This document shows, piece by piece, positions 1 through 11,647 of a DNA stretch of 64,000 nt. Source of the DNA: Hemicordylus capensis. Lineage: Eukaryota > Chordata > Lepidosauria > Squamata > Cordylidae. The notes under the pieces are model-generated. The model made no database searches, had not been told where the DNA came from, and was given only the letters and a program-made list of their open reading frames with translations. Each line of letters opens with the position of its first letter. Position 1 is the first letter of the stretch. Location: the NCBI RefSeq assembly GCF_027244095.1, contig NC_069662.1:16580501-16644500 (forward strand), in the 5' to 3' direction. A program made the translations under genes and the position numbers.

Positions 1-79
1 CTTTTTAAAAGAAGAAATCTGTAGAAAGGAATTTCTACAACAAAAGTTTTAATACCCAGTTTTATAGGGGAAAGCTGAT

Positions 80-275
80 AAAGAAAAATGAATTTGAATA
101 ACCTTGGTTCAACTCTCAACTTAGCTATGGGCTCATTGGGATGTGCAGCTTTAGCAAACTCTTATAATATCCAGTTCCACAGTCTGTAAAATAAAAGCAT
201 TAATGGCCTACCTCACAGGGTTGTTGTGAGGGCTAACACTAAAAAGTGCAGTGTACGTTATAAATAAGGAATTGC
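80..275 (+). mobile_element. Old tRNA-derived SINE fragment (MIR/CORE-like)
   Basis: The stretch has the order of a CORE-type SINE: a 'catgggctcattggg'-like core, then 'cctacctcacagggttgttgtgag' and a decayed tail. It is strongly diverged. The same core and tail occur in a better copy at 9722-9955. Family assignment is by recognition only. Confidence 0.45.
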
Positions 276-790
276 TTTTTGTGTTTGAACAGATGAAAAC
301 CAGAACTCTGTTTGCATCTCTGTAGCTTTGCAGTAGCCCAAGGCCACAGATGAGTGACACTGACAAGCAGTTACTTCATTTTAAGAAGCCAAATTAAAAT
401 CAACAAGATGTAGCCTAAAGCTAACACAAATGCAAGGAACAGATTGTAATAGCAGGGATGCAAATTATAACTACGCAATATAATCTGTAATTATATTGCA
501 GTGCTGGTTAGTCCCACTAGGAGGGACAGCAGCAACACAGTTCACCTTTGCAACAGGAAACTCCTTCACCACAATGATGTGTGCAAACTGGTATAATATC
601 CTCACACCTCAGGGACCATAGCAAGATATCCCATCTGCATGTAACAAATGGAGAAAACATGGTTTGTTCACCTTTAAAAAAAAGAACAGTTCCCATAAGT
701 ATTCCTCAATGTAAAACAGACATGCCACAAGATATGCTTGATTGCATAGGCTGGATGGGTCTGCTTTTGGATTAGGGTCAGTAGGGACCC
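276..790. other. Gene-free stretch, nothing recognised
   Basis: There is no convincing exon or repeat here. One short open frame (581-775) has no recognisable protein features and no supporting splice context. Confidence 0.5.
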
Positions 791-798
791 ATCTAGAT

Positions 799-920
799 CA
801 GGGGTCTCAAACTATGGCCCTCTGGCAGATGTTGACCTACAACTCCCATCATCTTTGGCTACTGGGCATTGTGATGAGAGTTGTAGTCCAACAGCTGGAA
901 GGCTGCAGTTGAGATCCATG
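799..920. mobile_element. hAT-type short non-autonomous DNA element
   Basis: The element begins CAGGGGTCTCAAACT and ends AGTTGAGATCCATG, which are imperfect terminal inverted repeats. It is flanked on both sides by the 8-bp duplication ATCTAGAT (791-798 and 921-928). The interior has the 'acaactcccatcat' / 'gagttgtagtcc' fold-back typical of reptile hAT MITEs. Confidence 0.8.
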
Positions 921-1800
921 ATCTAGATGAATTTTTGGGTTTTACCAATATTATGAAGTTTTACCATTTTTATGGTCAAGGCCTTTCAGAGGCCCAGGGA
1001 CTGAATGTTCATTTGAGGAGCACCCCTACCTTCTCATCTCACTGCACCTTTTTTGTCAATGCCATTTTTTTCTCAGAATGTATTGTCCCACCAGTGCTGA
1101 TGTGGTTCCCTCCGTATGTGAGGCTTGCAATAGTTCTTCCCCCACCCACCCCCAAAAAGGTAAGAGGATTAAGGAGCTGGGAACCAGGACAGATAGATCC
1201 CATTCCCAAAGCTGGGCAGCATGCAGATAAACAGATCTGCACATTCTCTTCTTACCTGCATTCGTCCCTGCTTCCAATCCCCAATACAAATGCAAGATGG
1301 AGGAAGAAGGGTGAAATGGAAGTCGGGAGCCACGTTAATTTGTTCCCCGGATTGCTTTCATTTTCCTCTGAGAGAGATCTTTTCCCAGCAGACACTCTCC
1401 TCACTCACACCTGGCTGATTTAGCTGTGGAGCTGGGGTCAAAATAAAAGCAGGGATGGGGACCAATAAAATCGTAGACCATCAGGAGCGAGGGAGGTATA
1501 CTGGGCTCATGGGCCTGAGGTTCCAAGTTACCCTCTGAGAACATCATTCCTTCTTCCCAACCATCTGCCTAGTCGCACCTTATTTCTTTCTCGACAAAAA
1601 GCAGGAAAAGACTACAGACATATTACAAACATACTTTGCTGTTATCATTCAAGTTTGGGGGGGGTGGGACAAACCCCGCCAGAAGCAAATTGGTAAATAA
1701 GAGACACGTTCCTTTGGAAATATAACAAACAAAAGCAAGGTGCATTTTTTAGCTTCAACTTTGGCCCTCCCCAGATCCAAACACAGAGACCGCTGAGACT
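921..1800. other. BORCS6 upstream flank, no gene recognised
   Basis: A 162-codon open frame (935-1423, +) overlaps antisense frames and has no recognisable domain or codon bias. I treat it as chance. No clear repeat was seen. Confidence 0.45.
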
Positions 1801-1829
1801 TAACTCCCCCTGCCCTTTTATGGCTTCGC

Positions 1830-2270
1830 AGTGTCCCCATTGGTGAGTCCAGATTCCCACACGCCCCTTCGTCTGGCGAATCAGGAATGTTACCTTGTGT
1901 CCAATGCCTTCCGGCAGAAGAGCTGTTCTGGCGTAGAGCGTCCCCTCTCCTGACGAGGGTGCTCGCTGATTGGCTCTTTGTAAAGACCTTTGGAAATACC
2001 AATGAGAAACCTCCATGCGTCCTCTCTAGCCAACCTGTTCTTTTTTTCCTCCCCTTCCTAGCGGATTCTCCGCCCACTACAGGCGCCGAGAAGTCGCTAG
2101 GAGCTCGGCTGCAGGAAATGGGAAAGCTGAATGCCTTTTGCGCTTTGCCTCCAGCAATACTGTCTTCCTTCCGAAGCTGCTCCTTCCGTGTCTGTGTTCC
2201 CCTCTCTGCTTCTTTTGTTCTTGCCTCTTCTTTGCTCCTCGCATTCTAGATCATCTTTCTGCGTTGCACG
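1830..2270 (+). promoter_or_regulatory. BORCS6: Probable BORCS6 promoter and 5' UTR
   Basis: CCAAT-type boxes stand at 1839-1843 (ATTGG), 1968-1973 (GATTGG) and 1999-2003 (CCAAT). They are followed by a pyrimidine-rich stretch and a moderately CpG-containing segment around 2070-2110, just upstream of the start codon at 2271. This is a TATA-less layout expected of a broadly expressed gene. The transcription start cannot be fixed from sequence. Confidence 0.45.
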
Positions 2271-2993
2271 ATGGAGGGACAGCATATAATGGCTCAGGTG
2301 CATATCCAGACCCCAATCTCCTCCTCCTCGTCGTCTTCTTCCGTAGCTGGGGAAGAATCCAGGAGGCTGCCAAATCCTGTGCGAGTGGCAGCCCGGGAAA
2401 GAATGGTGGGAGGCCGTTTGTTGGACAGTCATAGCCTGGATGGGATAAGCCAGGTGTATGGAGCCTCCAAGGCCCAGGAAGGCAGGAGGGCCACCATATC
2501 CAGTGCCTTGGAGCTGGAAGGGACAGTGAGCCATGATGGGGACCTGACCCACTTTGTGGCCAACAACCTGCAGATGAAGATCAAAATGAGCTCCCGGGGC
2601 AGTCTAGATGACGCGGAACCCACCTCCTCCTCGTCAATGTCATCGCAACTGTCTGTTAGGGGCAAAATGGCAGACATCCCCCCAATTGACCCACAGGTGA
2701 TTCGGGATCTGGAGAGGCTCACGAGAGACGTGGCACAGAAGGTGGACCAGATGCTGAGAGTCTTGAACAGCTCTATCCAGAACATGACAGCCCTCAGCGT
2801 AGGGTACATCCAGACATACCGGGATGCTGTGGACAGCTTGGGTGAATCTGTGGACATGAGCATTAAAGGGATGTACACTCTGATGGCAAGGTGTGAAGAG
2901 CTGGATCGCTCCATGCAGCCTGTCCACACCCTTACAAAACAGATCCGGGATATTAAGAGGACCCTGGAAATCTTTGAGGCACTTTGCAAGTAG
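2271..2993 (+). CDS. BORCS6: BORC complex subunit 6 (lyspersin)
   Basis: An intact single-exon frame of 240 residues. The family protein is a subunit of BORC, the complex on the cytosolic face of lysosomes that recruits ARL8 and kinesin to move lysosomes outward. Recognition rests on two conserved blocks: the middle RRATISSALELEGTVS followed by GDLTHFVANNLQ (about residues 72-101), and the C-terminal half with PPIDPQVIRDLERL, IQTYRDAVDSLGE, VDMSIKGMYTL and the very end LEIFEALCK. As I recall it, human BORCS6 is about 357 residues. The difference lies in the low-complexity N-terminal part, here shortened to a serine run and little else. The C-terminal half is predicted helical and coiled coil. 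ATG 2271 has G at +4; a second in-frame ATG lies six codons on. In human the gene sits beside AURKB, so the neighbour set here differs. Confidence 0.93.
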   Translation: MEGQHIMAQVHIQTPISSSSSSSSVAGEESRRLPNPVRVAARERMVGGRLLDSHSLDGISQVYGASKAQEGRRATISSALELEGTVSHDGDLTHFVANNLQMKIKMSSRGSLDDAEPTSSSSMSSQLSVRGKMADIPPIDPQVIRDLERLTRDVAQKVDQMLRVLNSSIQNMTALSVGYIQTYRDAVDSLGESVDMSIKGMYTLMARCEELDRSMQPVHTLTKQIRDIKRTLEIFEALCK

Positions 2994-3114
2994 TGCACTT
3001 TTTAGAGGAACTGATTAACTTGCTCAGTGGCGGGGAATGCAGTAGGGAAGATGCTTGATCTACTGTGATTCATACTTCTAAAGGGAAACTATATGTGTTT
3101 TTTTCTTGCACTAT

Positions 3115-3120
3115 AATAAA
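3115..3120 (+). terminator. BORCS6: BORCS6 polyadenylation signal
   Basis: AATAAA lies 122 bases after the stop codon and is followed by a GT-rich stretch (tggattgtggctgtgttt). This gives a short 3' UTR. Confidence 0.7.
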
Positions 3121-4984
3121 TGGATTGTGGCTGTGTTTCTAAAATTTCATGAAATCTTGCCCCCTTCTAAATATCTTGGATCTTTCCCCACATTCGCAAT
3201 CTAGAAACCAAACTGGGGGGCCTAGCTGCTCAGCTCATCTTGTGCCCCTTCTTCCCCACTCAACAAGGTTTCTGCACTGCTTCATCCCTGTTGAGATCCT
3301 CGCTATGTCACATCACTTCTCCCAGTGTCATTTGATCTGTAACCCTACTTCTCTTTTCAGTCACACTGGTGTCATGACCTACAAAGTTGATAAATCAGAC
3401 GTAATTGTGTGCCAGTTATGAACAGGAGATGCAGGTTTTTGCAGCTAAGAGATATAGTAGTTTTGCATGTCATTTCAGTTGAACCCACTGGTGTCAGGCC
3501 TCAGATTCTGTTTCGGGTCATTGTATCTGATTCCTGCAAAATGCATGACATGAGGTATTTGTCTTGTGTCAATATATGGTGGCTAGAGAAAAGGAATGCT
3601 TTTTGAGAACTTGCAGAGTTTCCATTCCTAGCTTACTGAGTTGCCATGGCCAGACACCTTGTAAATGGGTGGCTGCAGCATTGGCCTCAGCATTTTTGGT
3701 TGATATAGGGAATGGGAGCATCTGTCAGTGGATAAAGTGTAACTAGATCTTGTGTCATCTTGCATTATAGCCCAGTCAGACACCTCAGTATTTCATATTT
3801 CACCTTCATATTTCACTTTTCAACCTATGAGAGGTCCCATCACCTATTCAGAGCTTTGGCCTTAGAACAATCCAATTGGCTTTTTTCCTTTTCTGATGAG
3901 CTGACTTGCATAGGAACAAAAGAAGCCCAACACAGGACTTTCAAGTGGACTATGTTTAGTAAACACATACATCAGATGATGGGGTTTGCTCTGGATTCAT
4001 AGGGAACAAATATTGCTGTTAACCAACCAAAGAACATTGCCATCTCTCTACATGTTATCTTGGGGTACACCATTCAAGGTGTAATTCACATTTCTGGATT
4101 ACACCCTGCAGAAATATTAATTTATTCAGTCTGCACTTATTTTTTATTTATAGCTCTTGTATAATATATATTTATTATAGTTATACCTTGTTTTTGATCC
4201 AAGACTAAAAATCCCATTCTGGCTTAGAGCAACTAAAATCAATCACAAAGATACAATAAGATAAATACAATAAATAAATAATAAATAAAAGATACATAAA
4301 ATGTAAGGGATACATATATTATCTCTATGTGCCTGTGGCGGGAAGACAAATTTGAGTTCGGAGGATTGCAGCACACAGTTCCTGTTTGAGATTGCTTGTT
4401 CTTTGAATTTTGTGGTGTTCTTGTCAAAGCCTGCCTGTCTAGTTTACTCCTTCTATGCATTTTTAATTAAAACCAGTTGCTGAACTTTCATAAAATGCTG
4501 AATCAGTGTTTTGATGACTACAAAAAAACAAAACCCACCAAATCTTGGGGGGTTTCCCCTAGCAATTAACAACGGTTCACCAAATATTGCAGCATCTTTG
4601 CTTGGTAGAAAGGATTGGTATTTTTGGGCTCCGTAGCAAGGATTGGCATTGTTGGGCAGCTGCTGAGGGCCCAAAGCCTTCAGAAGGGCCCACTGCAGTT
4701 CCCCTAGACTACTTCCATGCCCATGGCGTTCATGTGGTGGCGGTGGCAGAGAATGGGAGCCTACCCAGCTAGAAGGGGATCCATGGAGTGTTGAGAGTTC
4801 CCTGAAACCTAGAGTCAGCCTTGCCTGGCAGAATATAAGGAACTGGTAGTAGTACCAGTTCCTGCATATAATGATGGGGGAGATGCTAATCTGCTGCTCT
4901 CACCCCCATCCTCCCAGCTGCTGGAGGCTACTAACTGCAGGGTTCTACAGCCTTGCCTGATAATAAAATCTCTTATAATAAGAT
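3121..4984. other. Intergenic, mostly unrecognised
   Basis: No exon is seen. A/T-rich sequence around 4130-4330 with TAAATAAATA runs resembles the 3' tail of an old LINE, but is too decayed to name. Short open frames here have no recognisable features. Confidence 0.4.
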
Positions 4985-5870
4985 CACAGCAGCTCTGGTC
5001 GCAGACACCCATGCCTTGATCATACTGAGCTTAATTACTGCAATGCTCATGTGGCTATCCGTGAAGAGAGTTCAAAAATGCTGAGGCCAGATTGTTGTTG
5101 GGAGTCCAGTGTGACCCCTATATTCCATAATTCCACTGTCTTCATTGGTTTCTGATTTGTTTCCTGGCACAATTCAAGGTGCTGATAGTTACTTTTTAAG
5201 CCCCGCCACCTAATGGCACAGTGGGGAAGAAACTTCCCTAGGGAGCAAGAGGTTGCTGGTTTGAATCCCTGCTGGTATGTTTCCCAGACTATGGGAAACA
5301 CCATCGTTTGAAACATCATATGTTTCCATATGTTCCATATGAAACACCATATGTTTCCCAGACTATGGGAAACACCTATATCGGGCAGCAGCGATATAGG
5401 GAGATGCTGAAAGGCATCATCTCAGACTGAGTGGGAGAAGGCAATGCTGAACCCCTCCGGTATTCTACTAAAGACAACCACAGGGCTCTGTGGGTGTCAG
5501 GAGTCGACACTGACTCGACGGCACAACTGTACTTTAATGTTTGGGGCCTGGATACTGTAAGGACTGCAAACTCCCATATAAGCCTGCCTGAACACTAAAA
5601 TATTCTAATGGATCTTTGTTCCAGATCCTGCCTGCTTCAGAGATACATTTGGCAGTCAACTGGGATAGGGCCTTTTCAGTAGTGACACCACACTCCCCAC
5701 AAAGTTTTGATGTACTCTGAGAATTACTTCTTTTCACCATTAGGTGGGTGAAACCCTTTCTTTTTCAACAAGCTTGTTGATTTTGCAGCCGTTTCTCAAT
5801 TTTTGACACATTATTTAATTATGTGATTTAAATAAGTAATGTATTGTTTTATTGTATTTTTATAATTCTC
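4985..5870 (+). mobile_element. L2 LINE 3' fragment, split by a SINE
   Basis: Parts at about 4985-5204 and 5546-5870 read as the end of an L2 reverse transcriptase and its 3' region ('ggcacaattcaaggtgct', 'cccatataagcctgcc', 'gatagggccttttcagtagtg'). A SINE at 5205-5545 interrupts it. The reading frame is decayed. This is an old copy. Confidence 0.65.
5205..5545 (+). mobile_element. tRNA-derived SINE with Bov-B-like tail
   Basis: The 5' part is tRNA-like (GGTTTGAATCCC resembles a B box). The middle has the 'gggaaacacc' and 'agatgctgaaaggcatcatctc' blocks, and the tail 'caggagtcgacactgactcgacggcac' resembles the Bov-B LINE 3' end. That is the layout of Sauria-type SINEs. This copy has an internal duplication at about 5275-5375, with the 'gtttcccagactatgggaaacacc' block present twice. 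It sits inside an L2 fragment. Confidence 0.75.
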
Positions 5871-6129
5871 TGAACTTCTGCATTGCTTTTAGTATGCAGA
5901 TAGAAAAATACTCTAGAAAATGTATGCCTGCACGTATGAGGACTTCACTTCCAGAAGCATGGCCCAACTGAAACTGGGAAGCACAGAAGACCTTTCTCGA
6001 GAGAAAGCAAACAGCTTTTGCAGTCTGGTATAAGGCTGAGATACCCCTGGAATGAGTTTGAACATTTCTCACTTGAAAGCAATTAATCATGAGGAGTAAA
6101 AAAAAACCCAAAACATAAGCATAATTTCA

Positions 6130-7015
6130 TAAGCATAAGAACAGTCCTGCTTGGTCAAGCCTAAGACCTATCTAGTCATCCTGTTTCACACCACACTATG
6201 TGAAACAGGATGCAGGACTAGATAGGCCTTGGGACTGATCCGAGAAGCCCACAGGCAAGAGCTGAGGGCATGCACTCACTTGTTGCTCCCCTGCAACTGA
6301 TATTTAGAGGCATTTTGCCTCTGAGGCCGGAGGTGGTCTATGGCCACCAGACTAGTAGCCATTGATAGACCTGTCCTCCATGACTTTGCCTAAGCCCCTT
6401 TTATATCCATCCAAGCTAGTGGCTATCACCACATCCCATGGCAGAGAATCCATCCAAGCTAATGGCCCTAGAGTAATTATGCGCTGTATGAAAAAGTACT
6501 TCCTTTTGTTGGTCCTAAATTTCCTGGCCTTCAGTTTCATGGGATGACCCCTGGTTCTAGTGTGGTGAGAGAGGAAGAAACATTTCTCTCTGTCCACTCT
6601 CTTTACTCCATGCATAATTTTATCCACCTCTACCATGTCTCCCCATTGTAGCCTCTTTTCCGAATTAAAAAGCCCCAGGTGTTGTAGCCTTGCCTCATAA
6701 GGAAGGTGCTCCTGGCCCCTGATCATCTTGGTTGGCCTCTTCTGCACCTTTTCCAGTTTTACAATGTCCTTCTTAAGATATGATGACCAGAACCGTATGC
6801 AGTACTCCAAATGTACCATAGACTTGTATAAGGGCATTAAAATATTAGCATTTTTATTTTCAGTCCCCTTCCTAATGATCCCTAGCATGGAATTTGTCTT
6901 TTTCCAAGGCTGTCGTGCACTGAGTTGACTTTTAAACACTTTTAATGAGCTATCCACCATGGCCCCAAGATCTCTCTCCTGGTCAGTCACTGACCACTCA
7001 GACCCCATCAATTGG
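6130..7015 (-). mobile_element. CR1 LINE 3' fragment
   Basis: The - strand encodes the C-terminal part of CR1 ORF2, including [38 protein letters not shown] and [11 protein letters not shown], over 219 codons (7011-6352). The CR1 3' end follows toward 6130. It is truncated at its 5' side and diverged from the intact copy at 37908-42620, so it is an older insertion. Confidence 0.9.
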
Positions 7016-7682
7016 GGTGGTCCCCCCCCTGCTTATTTTTATCTTCTGTTATATGACTAATCCATAAGGCTATTTTGGCAGAAGAATCCCACCTTGGAGT
7101 CAGTGTTTGTTCATCTTCAGGGATGAATGATAGGATTTTATTTTTTTTTTAAGATACCTGTGATGTGTATCAAGTCCCTGCCCCTTATCATGACAGTATC
7201 AAATATACTTTCCCAACACGTGGGACAATCTGAGGTGGGACAAGGCAGATGGCTCCCCCACTAATACTTTTTCAGACACTGCAATCTTGATTATTAAGAA
7301 TAAATAACTCTTGGTAGTAACTGGTGCAGGAATCTGTTTTAGTCAATGTAAGGCTAAAACCTTAATCTGAGCAACAGCTGAGCTCCAGAACTTATTTTGA
7401 AGAGAGGTGCTCAACTGTGGAACATACAAAGTAACAATAAACAAGAGAATGGGACCTTTCACATGAACGTCTGGGTAAAAACCCCTTTCCCAGCCCAAAC
7501 AACACTTTAGGATATCCCAGGCAGAATCAGGATTTATAGGTCCAGATTGGCACTACCAGAGACCAAAGAGAAAAATACATGTTGAAATGGCATATGGGAG
7601 AAGGAAAAATCACTGATCTGGGAAGACCTGGGAAGTTAGACCCAAAGGAAATCAACTACAACAGCAACTCAGTCTGATATAA
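7016..7682. other. Intergenic, nothing recognised
   Basis: No gene or nameable repeat is seen in this stretch. Confidence 0.4.
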
Positions 7683-7902
7683 AGGTAAAGTGTGCCTGTC
7701 GAGTTGATTTTGACTCCTGGCGCCCACAGAGCCCTGTGGATTTATTTGGTGGAATACAGGAGGGGTTTACCATTGCCTCCTCCCATGCAGCATGAGATGA
7801 TGATGCCTATATTGCTGCTGCTGGATATAGTACCAGCAGGGATTCCAGCAGGCAACCTTATGCTTGTTAGTCAAGCATTTCCCTGCTGTGCCACTTAAGG
7901 AC
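7683..7902 (-). mobile_element. tRNA-derived SINE with Bov-B-like tail
   Basis: Reads on the - strand as the same family as 5205-5545: tRNA-like head near 7900, the 'ggaatccctgctgg' B-box region, and tail 'gagtcaaaatcaactcgacaggcacac' near 7690. It is nearly complete and moderately diverged. Confidence 0.75.
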
Positions 7903-8310
7903 TATACATATGATAAAAGCACCCCCACTCAACTAAATGTAATCATAGGAAGTATTCAGAGCAATTTCCTCTCAGGCATGGAAAAGATTTCTTACCACTG
8001 ACTGAATTAGCCTTAAGGGCTAGAAACTCATGATTCAGTTAAACCTGGAGGATTAGCCTCACACCCCAGATTGCTTCTACCTTTAGATGACTCAGCCTGG
8101 CTGAATTTCAAAGGCAATAGATGAGACATGCTGGGAGCAAGACTAGCGCCTCCCTTTTGACAACAATAGAATATAATTTTTTCCTTAGAATCAATTCCTC
8201 TTACGTCCAATCTAAACACTCAGAGAGAAATTAACACTTGTAAACTGTTTCCAGAGACTAAAACCACACTAGTCTCTGCCTCAAGGACCATCCACCCCAT
8301 CACAAAGCCC

Positions 8311-8334
8311 AGAGAGAGAGAGAGAGAGAGAGAG
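8311..8334. repeat. (AG)n microsatellite
   Basis: About twelve AG units in a row. Confidence 0.9.
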
Positions 8335-8549
8335 AACGAACATTTTGTGGATGGTCAGAATTTCTTGACCTCAAGAATCTCTGACTCCTAAAGAGCTGGT
8401 TTCACTTTTTGGGTCCCTGACCCATCACAAACTTCAACCCAGTTGCCTGGAGTTTCACTAACCAAGCAGATCTCCAACCTCTTCATTCCAGCCCAGGAAA
8501 AGGTATGTAGACAGGAAAGGTATACTCTCCCCCTTGTTGCTAACTAAAG

Positions 8550-8662
8550 GGGAAAGGGGAAAGAGTGTGCCTTCAGAGTGGGTGTCCACACCTGGCGACC
8601 ACAGAGCCATGTGGTTTTCTTGGTAGAATACAGGAGTGGCTTACCATTGCCTTTCTCCTCTA
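8550..8662 (-). mobile_element. SINE fragment, Bov-B-tailed family
   Basis: Contains the 3' half only ('cacctggcgaccacagagccatgtggttttcttggtagaatacagg' on the + strand), matching the 7683-7902 copy. Confidence 0.65.
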
Positions 8663-9721
8663 ACTAGAGGAACCCAATTTGCCCATTCTAGCCCTTTTTC
8701 CTCTAGCATAGGACTCCTTTCTTGCCACCCTCTTCCTCCTCTCCCCTCCTTTTCATCACCACCTGTCCCAGGGTCCATTCCCAAGTAGCTTTACAAAATT
8801 GACAGCCATTCCAAGTGGTAAGTAGACTATTTGGGAATTGTGCCTGAACCTCCCAGAATTCGATGGCTTTACGTCTTTCATCTCAACTGCACTGTTTGCA
8901 TGTATTGTTTTTCTGAGCTAATGATCCTCGCAAGTGAGTCTGTACTACCAAATTCCTATGTAAAGATTTATATTGCTAATTCTCTAATCAGAATGTATAT
9001 TTTGGTTCTCTTCTAATAAATCTTGAATGTTTACTATCGAATTTTTAGCCTCTCTCCCCCATTTGTATAGCTCCTGTGTCTGGGTACAGGTTAGCCTTTA
9101 ATCCAAAGATCTCTTAGACAAGAGTCTAGCCCCGCATGTCATAACAGTGCAAAGTGGATTTCTTTAACCAAATTCCAACAAAGCAGCTGAGTTAGTCTGT
9201 TACAGCAAACATTTTATCGCCTGTCAGTTTTTAACAGATTTATTGTGGAATAAGCTTTGTTGGACTAGTTTTATGGGAAGCTTTTTAACCAGGGTAAACC
9301 ACAGCCTATTCTCTGAGAACTGGGAATTGTGTGTGAGTGGAAAGGATTCCACTCACCTGAAGCTAGCGTTTGTGTTTCAGAATTAAATACTTAAAAACTA
9401 ACTACAAAATTGTATGAATACCAATGCAAGAACAAATCTGGTTCTCTTATATGTTACATTGAAGCTCTTCCGTCTTCCTTGTATCTGTCTCTCCTAGATA
9501 CAATTGTGTGTTTCCAATTTTAATTCTCCTACCCTTCTGTTCCCCAAACTTGAAGCCATCATTTATTTGATAATATTTTAATGCTAAAACATTTCTCTCT
9601 CTTCATGCAGGCATTGTTCTTGTATTCACTGGACAAAATCTTTACTAAGACCCAATGACATTAATGGGACAAGATGCTCAGCTCCATGAAATCCTGTTAC
9701 ATCAGGGCTAGCTTGAGATAA
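8663..9721. other. Intergenic, nothing recognised
   Basis: A/T-rich sequence with no supported exon or repeat. Confidence 0.4.
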
Positions 9722-9955
9722 AGCCAGCATGGTGTAGTGGCTAGAGTGCTGGACTAGGACCGGGGAGACCTGAGTTCAAATCCCCATTCAGCCATGATAC
9801 TTGCTGGGTGACTCTGGGCCAGTCACTTCTCTCTCAGCCTAACCTACTTCACAGGGTTGTTGTGAAAGAGAAACTTAAGTATGTAGTGCACCGCTCTGAG
9901 CTCCTTGGAGGAAGAGTGGGATATAAATGTAATAATAATAATAATAATGAATAAT
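9722..9955 (+). mobile_element. CORE-type tRNA-derived SINE
   Basis: Head 'agcatggtgtagtggctagagtgctgg' carries a tRNA-like A box. GTTCAAATCCCC is a B box. The core 'ctctcagcctaacctacttcacagggttgttgtgaa' and the tail ending in (ATA)n follow. It is almost complete. Decayed relatives occur at 80-275, 12350-12560, 14272-14420, 60290-60410 and 62945-63015. Confidence 0.8.
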
Positions 9956-10257
9956 AAAGGAAGATGAATGAAAACCTCAAAGTTACCATGAAGGAACAGA
10001 TCTGAAGTCCAAAGGGCACGCACTTTCCCCCTCAACCACATGAGTGAATAAATCATTGTTAGTGGATCTCTGCAGCCCTGACTCAGGGAGATGAAGATAA
10101 ATCATCTCACTCTTGAGCTTGGATTCCTTGCTCAGAGTCTGGAGTGGACCACAGAAGTCTCTTGTGAGACATCAGGGGATGGCTTCACCAGCCATTCACA
10201 GCTCCTGTAGCGTCCTGGCCGTCAGGCCTCTCAACAAAAAGTAAGACCATTTTGCCT

Positions 10258-10488
10258 GGTATGCGAAATCACACCTCTGCCCCCGTGAGAACTAATCCCG
10301 AGTAACTACTACTCTTTACTGCTAGTACTTGATTTTTGTTTCGTATTCAAGTGGGGGAGGACCTGAACGGGGTTGCTTTCCTCCACCACTTGAATACGAA
10401 ACAAAAATCAAGTACTAGCAGTAAAGAGTAGTAGTTACTCGGGATTAATTCTCACGGGGGCAGGGGAGTGATTTCTCATACTTGGGGT
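10258..10488. repeat. Large near-perfect palindrome
   Basis: The left arm (10258-10360) and right arm (10380-10488) are reverse complements with only a few mismatches, concentrated at the outer ends. The spacer is 19 bases. The inner 75 or so bases of each arm match almost perfectly. It lies about 100 bases upstream of the CpG-rich block. No target duplication was found, so it may be a fold-back element or a local inverted duplication. Confidence 0.9.
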
Positions 10489-10589
10489 ATATACGGTACT
10501 AGGACAGTGGCAGGAAGAAAACTCATAGTGGTGTAGGTGGGGGGAGGGGAGGCTGAGGTAAAATTGGCGGTTTAAAAGGATCAGGATTC

Positions 10590-10865
10590 CACCAACCGAC
10601 GCACGGATCGCGGCCTCTGCCGACCAATAACAGTTGGGGGGCGGGGAAACGTGCGCCTGCAGGGCTTAGCTTATTTCTATGCGGGGCGGGGCTCAAGTGG
10701 GTGTGCGCGAGGGCTTACAGTTTGGCGGCCCACAAGGGGGAAAGAGGCGCGAGACTTGCGCGTTGTTCGACTACCCGGGGGGAGGAGGGAGCGACCCCCC
10801 CCTGCTGCCTCCCCTCTAGTCCCAAGCCTATTTTGTTCGTGGGGAGGTCGAGGGGCAGCAACTAG
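10590..10865 (+). promoter_or_regulatory. CpG-rich block, probable zinc-finger gene promoter
   Basis: About 25 CpG dinucleotides in 275 bases, against CpG-poor surroundings. A CCAAT box lies at 10624-10628, and GC boxes at about 10635-10645 and 10681-10692. It is the only such island upstream of the + strand zinc-finger gene. First exon and transcription start are not identifiable. The small open frames here (10651-11007 +, 10677-10868 -) are GC-rich chance frames. Confidence 0.6.
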
Positions 10866-10869
10866 CAAA

Positions 10870-11647
10870 ACTCTTGGCTTTGTTGTCTGTCTTTCAGCAA
10901 AGGCACGCGCCTTTAATAGTGGTCTAGTAATCTCAGCAAACGTTTTAAAACGCGTTCTTAAAAACCGTGCACAAGGCGCTGTATTTGTCTTTAAAAAAAA
11001 AAATTAAAAATCCCCTAAATAAGAAAACCTTCACAACAAGACAGATAAAACAGGCTTCCAGAAGACAGGACAGATTATGGCTGGGAATATTGGGAGTTGC
11101 GGTTATAGTGTCGAGGGCCCTGGATAAAATCTCTGTGGCAGAGCCCAGAAGATGGGCGGCAAATGACTTGTATCTGAGGAATACAAGAACAAAATTTAAG
11201 AAATGTAAAGGATTGCCGTGTGTTCCTTTATGTAACTAGTATGCATTGCTGATGCATCATCTCACTCATCATCTCATGCAAAATTGAGACAAGACTAGTC
11301 AAATAATCAATGTCCTGATGAAATGAAATTCCTTCAAATCCCTGTCCATGTTTTCAGTGAAACTTTTGGCACACTCCCCATGCCCCACTAAGCACAGAAA
11401 CGGAAATAAATGTATTATATTACACCACATGCTCATTTCCCAACAAGTGAGGTTCCATTGCTGCCTGGCTTGCTTTGGAGGACAGATCACTGGCGATGTA
11501 TAGCTTTTTTGTAAATTAGTATGTTACTTATTTACAAATATTCAGGTAGAACATCAAGCCGAGGCAAGCAGCATACGTGCCCCATCCAAAGGCTCACCAC
11601 CTTTGGACGGGGCGGTATATAAATGTAATAAATTAAAGTGCTTCTAC
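10870..11647. other. Probable first-intron sequence, nothing recognised
   Basis: No KRAB A-box or other coding exon was found here. A short LINE-tail-like piece stands at about 11575-11640 ('ggggcggtatataaatgtaataaa'). Confidence 0.35.

Noticed and set aside
935-1423. 162-codon + strand frame upstream of BORCS6
   Set aside because: No recognisable domain, overlapping antisense frames of similar length, no splice or promoter support.
10651-11007. 118-codon frame in the CpG block
   Set aside because: GC-rich DNA opens frames by chance; content is Arg/Gly/Pro-rich and ends in a poly-Lys run from an A tract.
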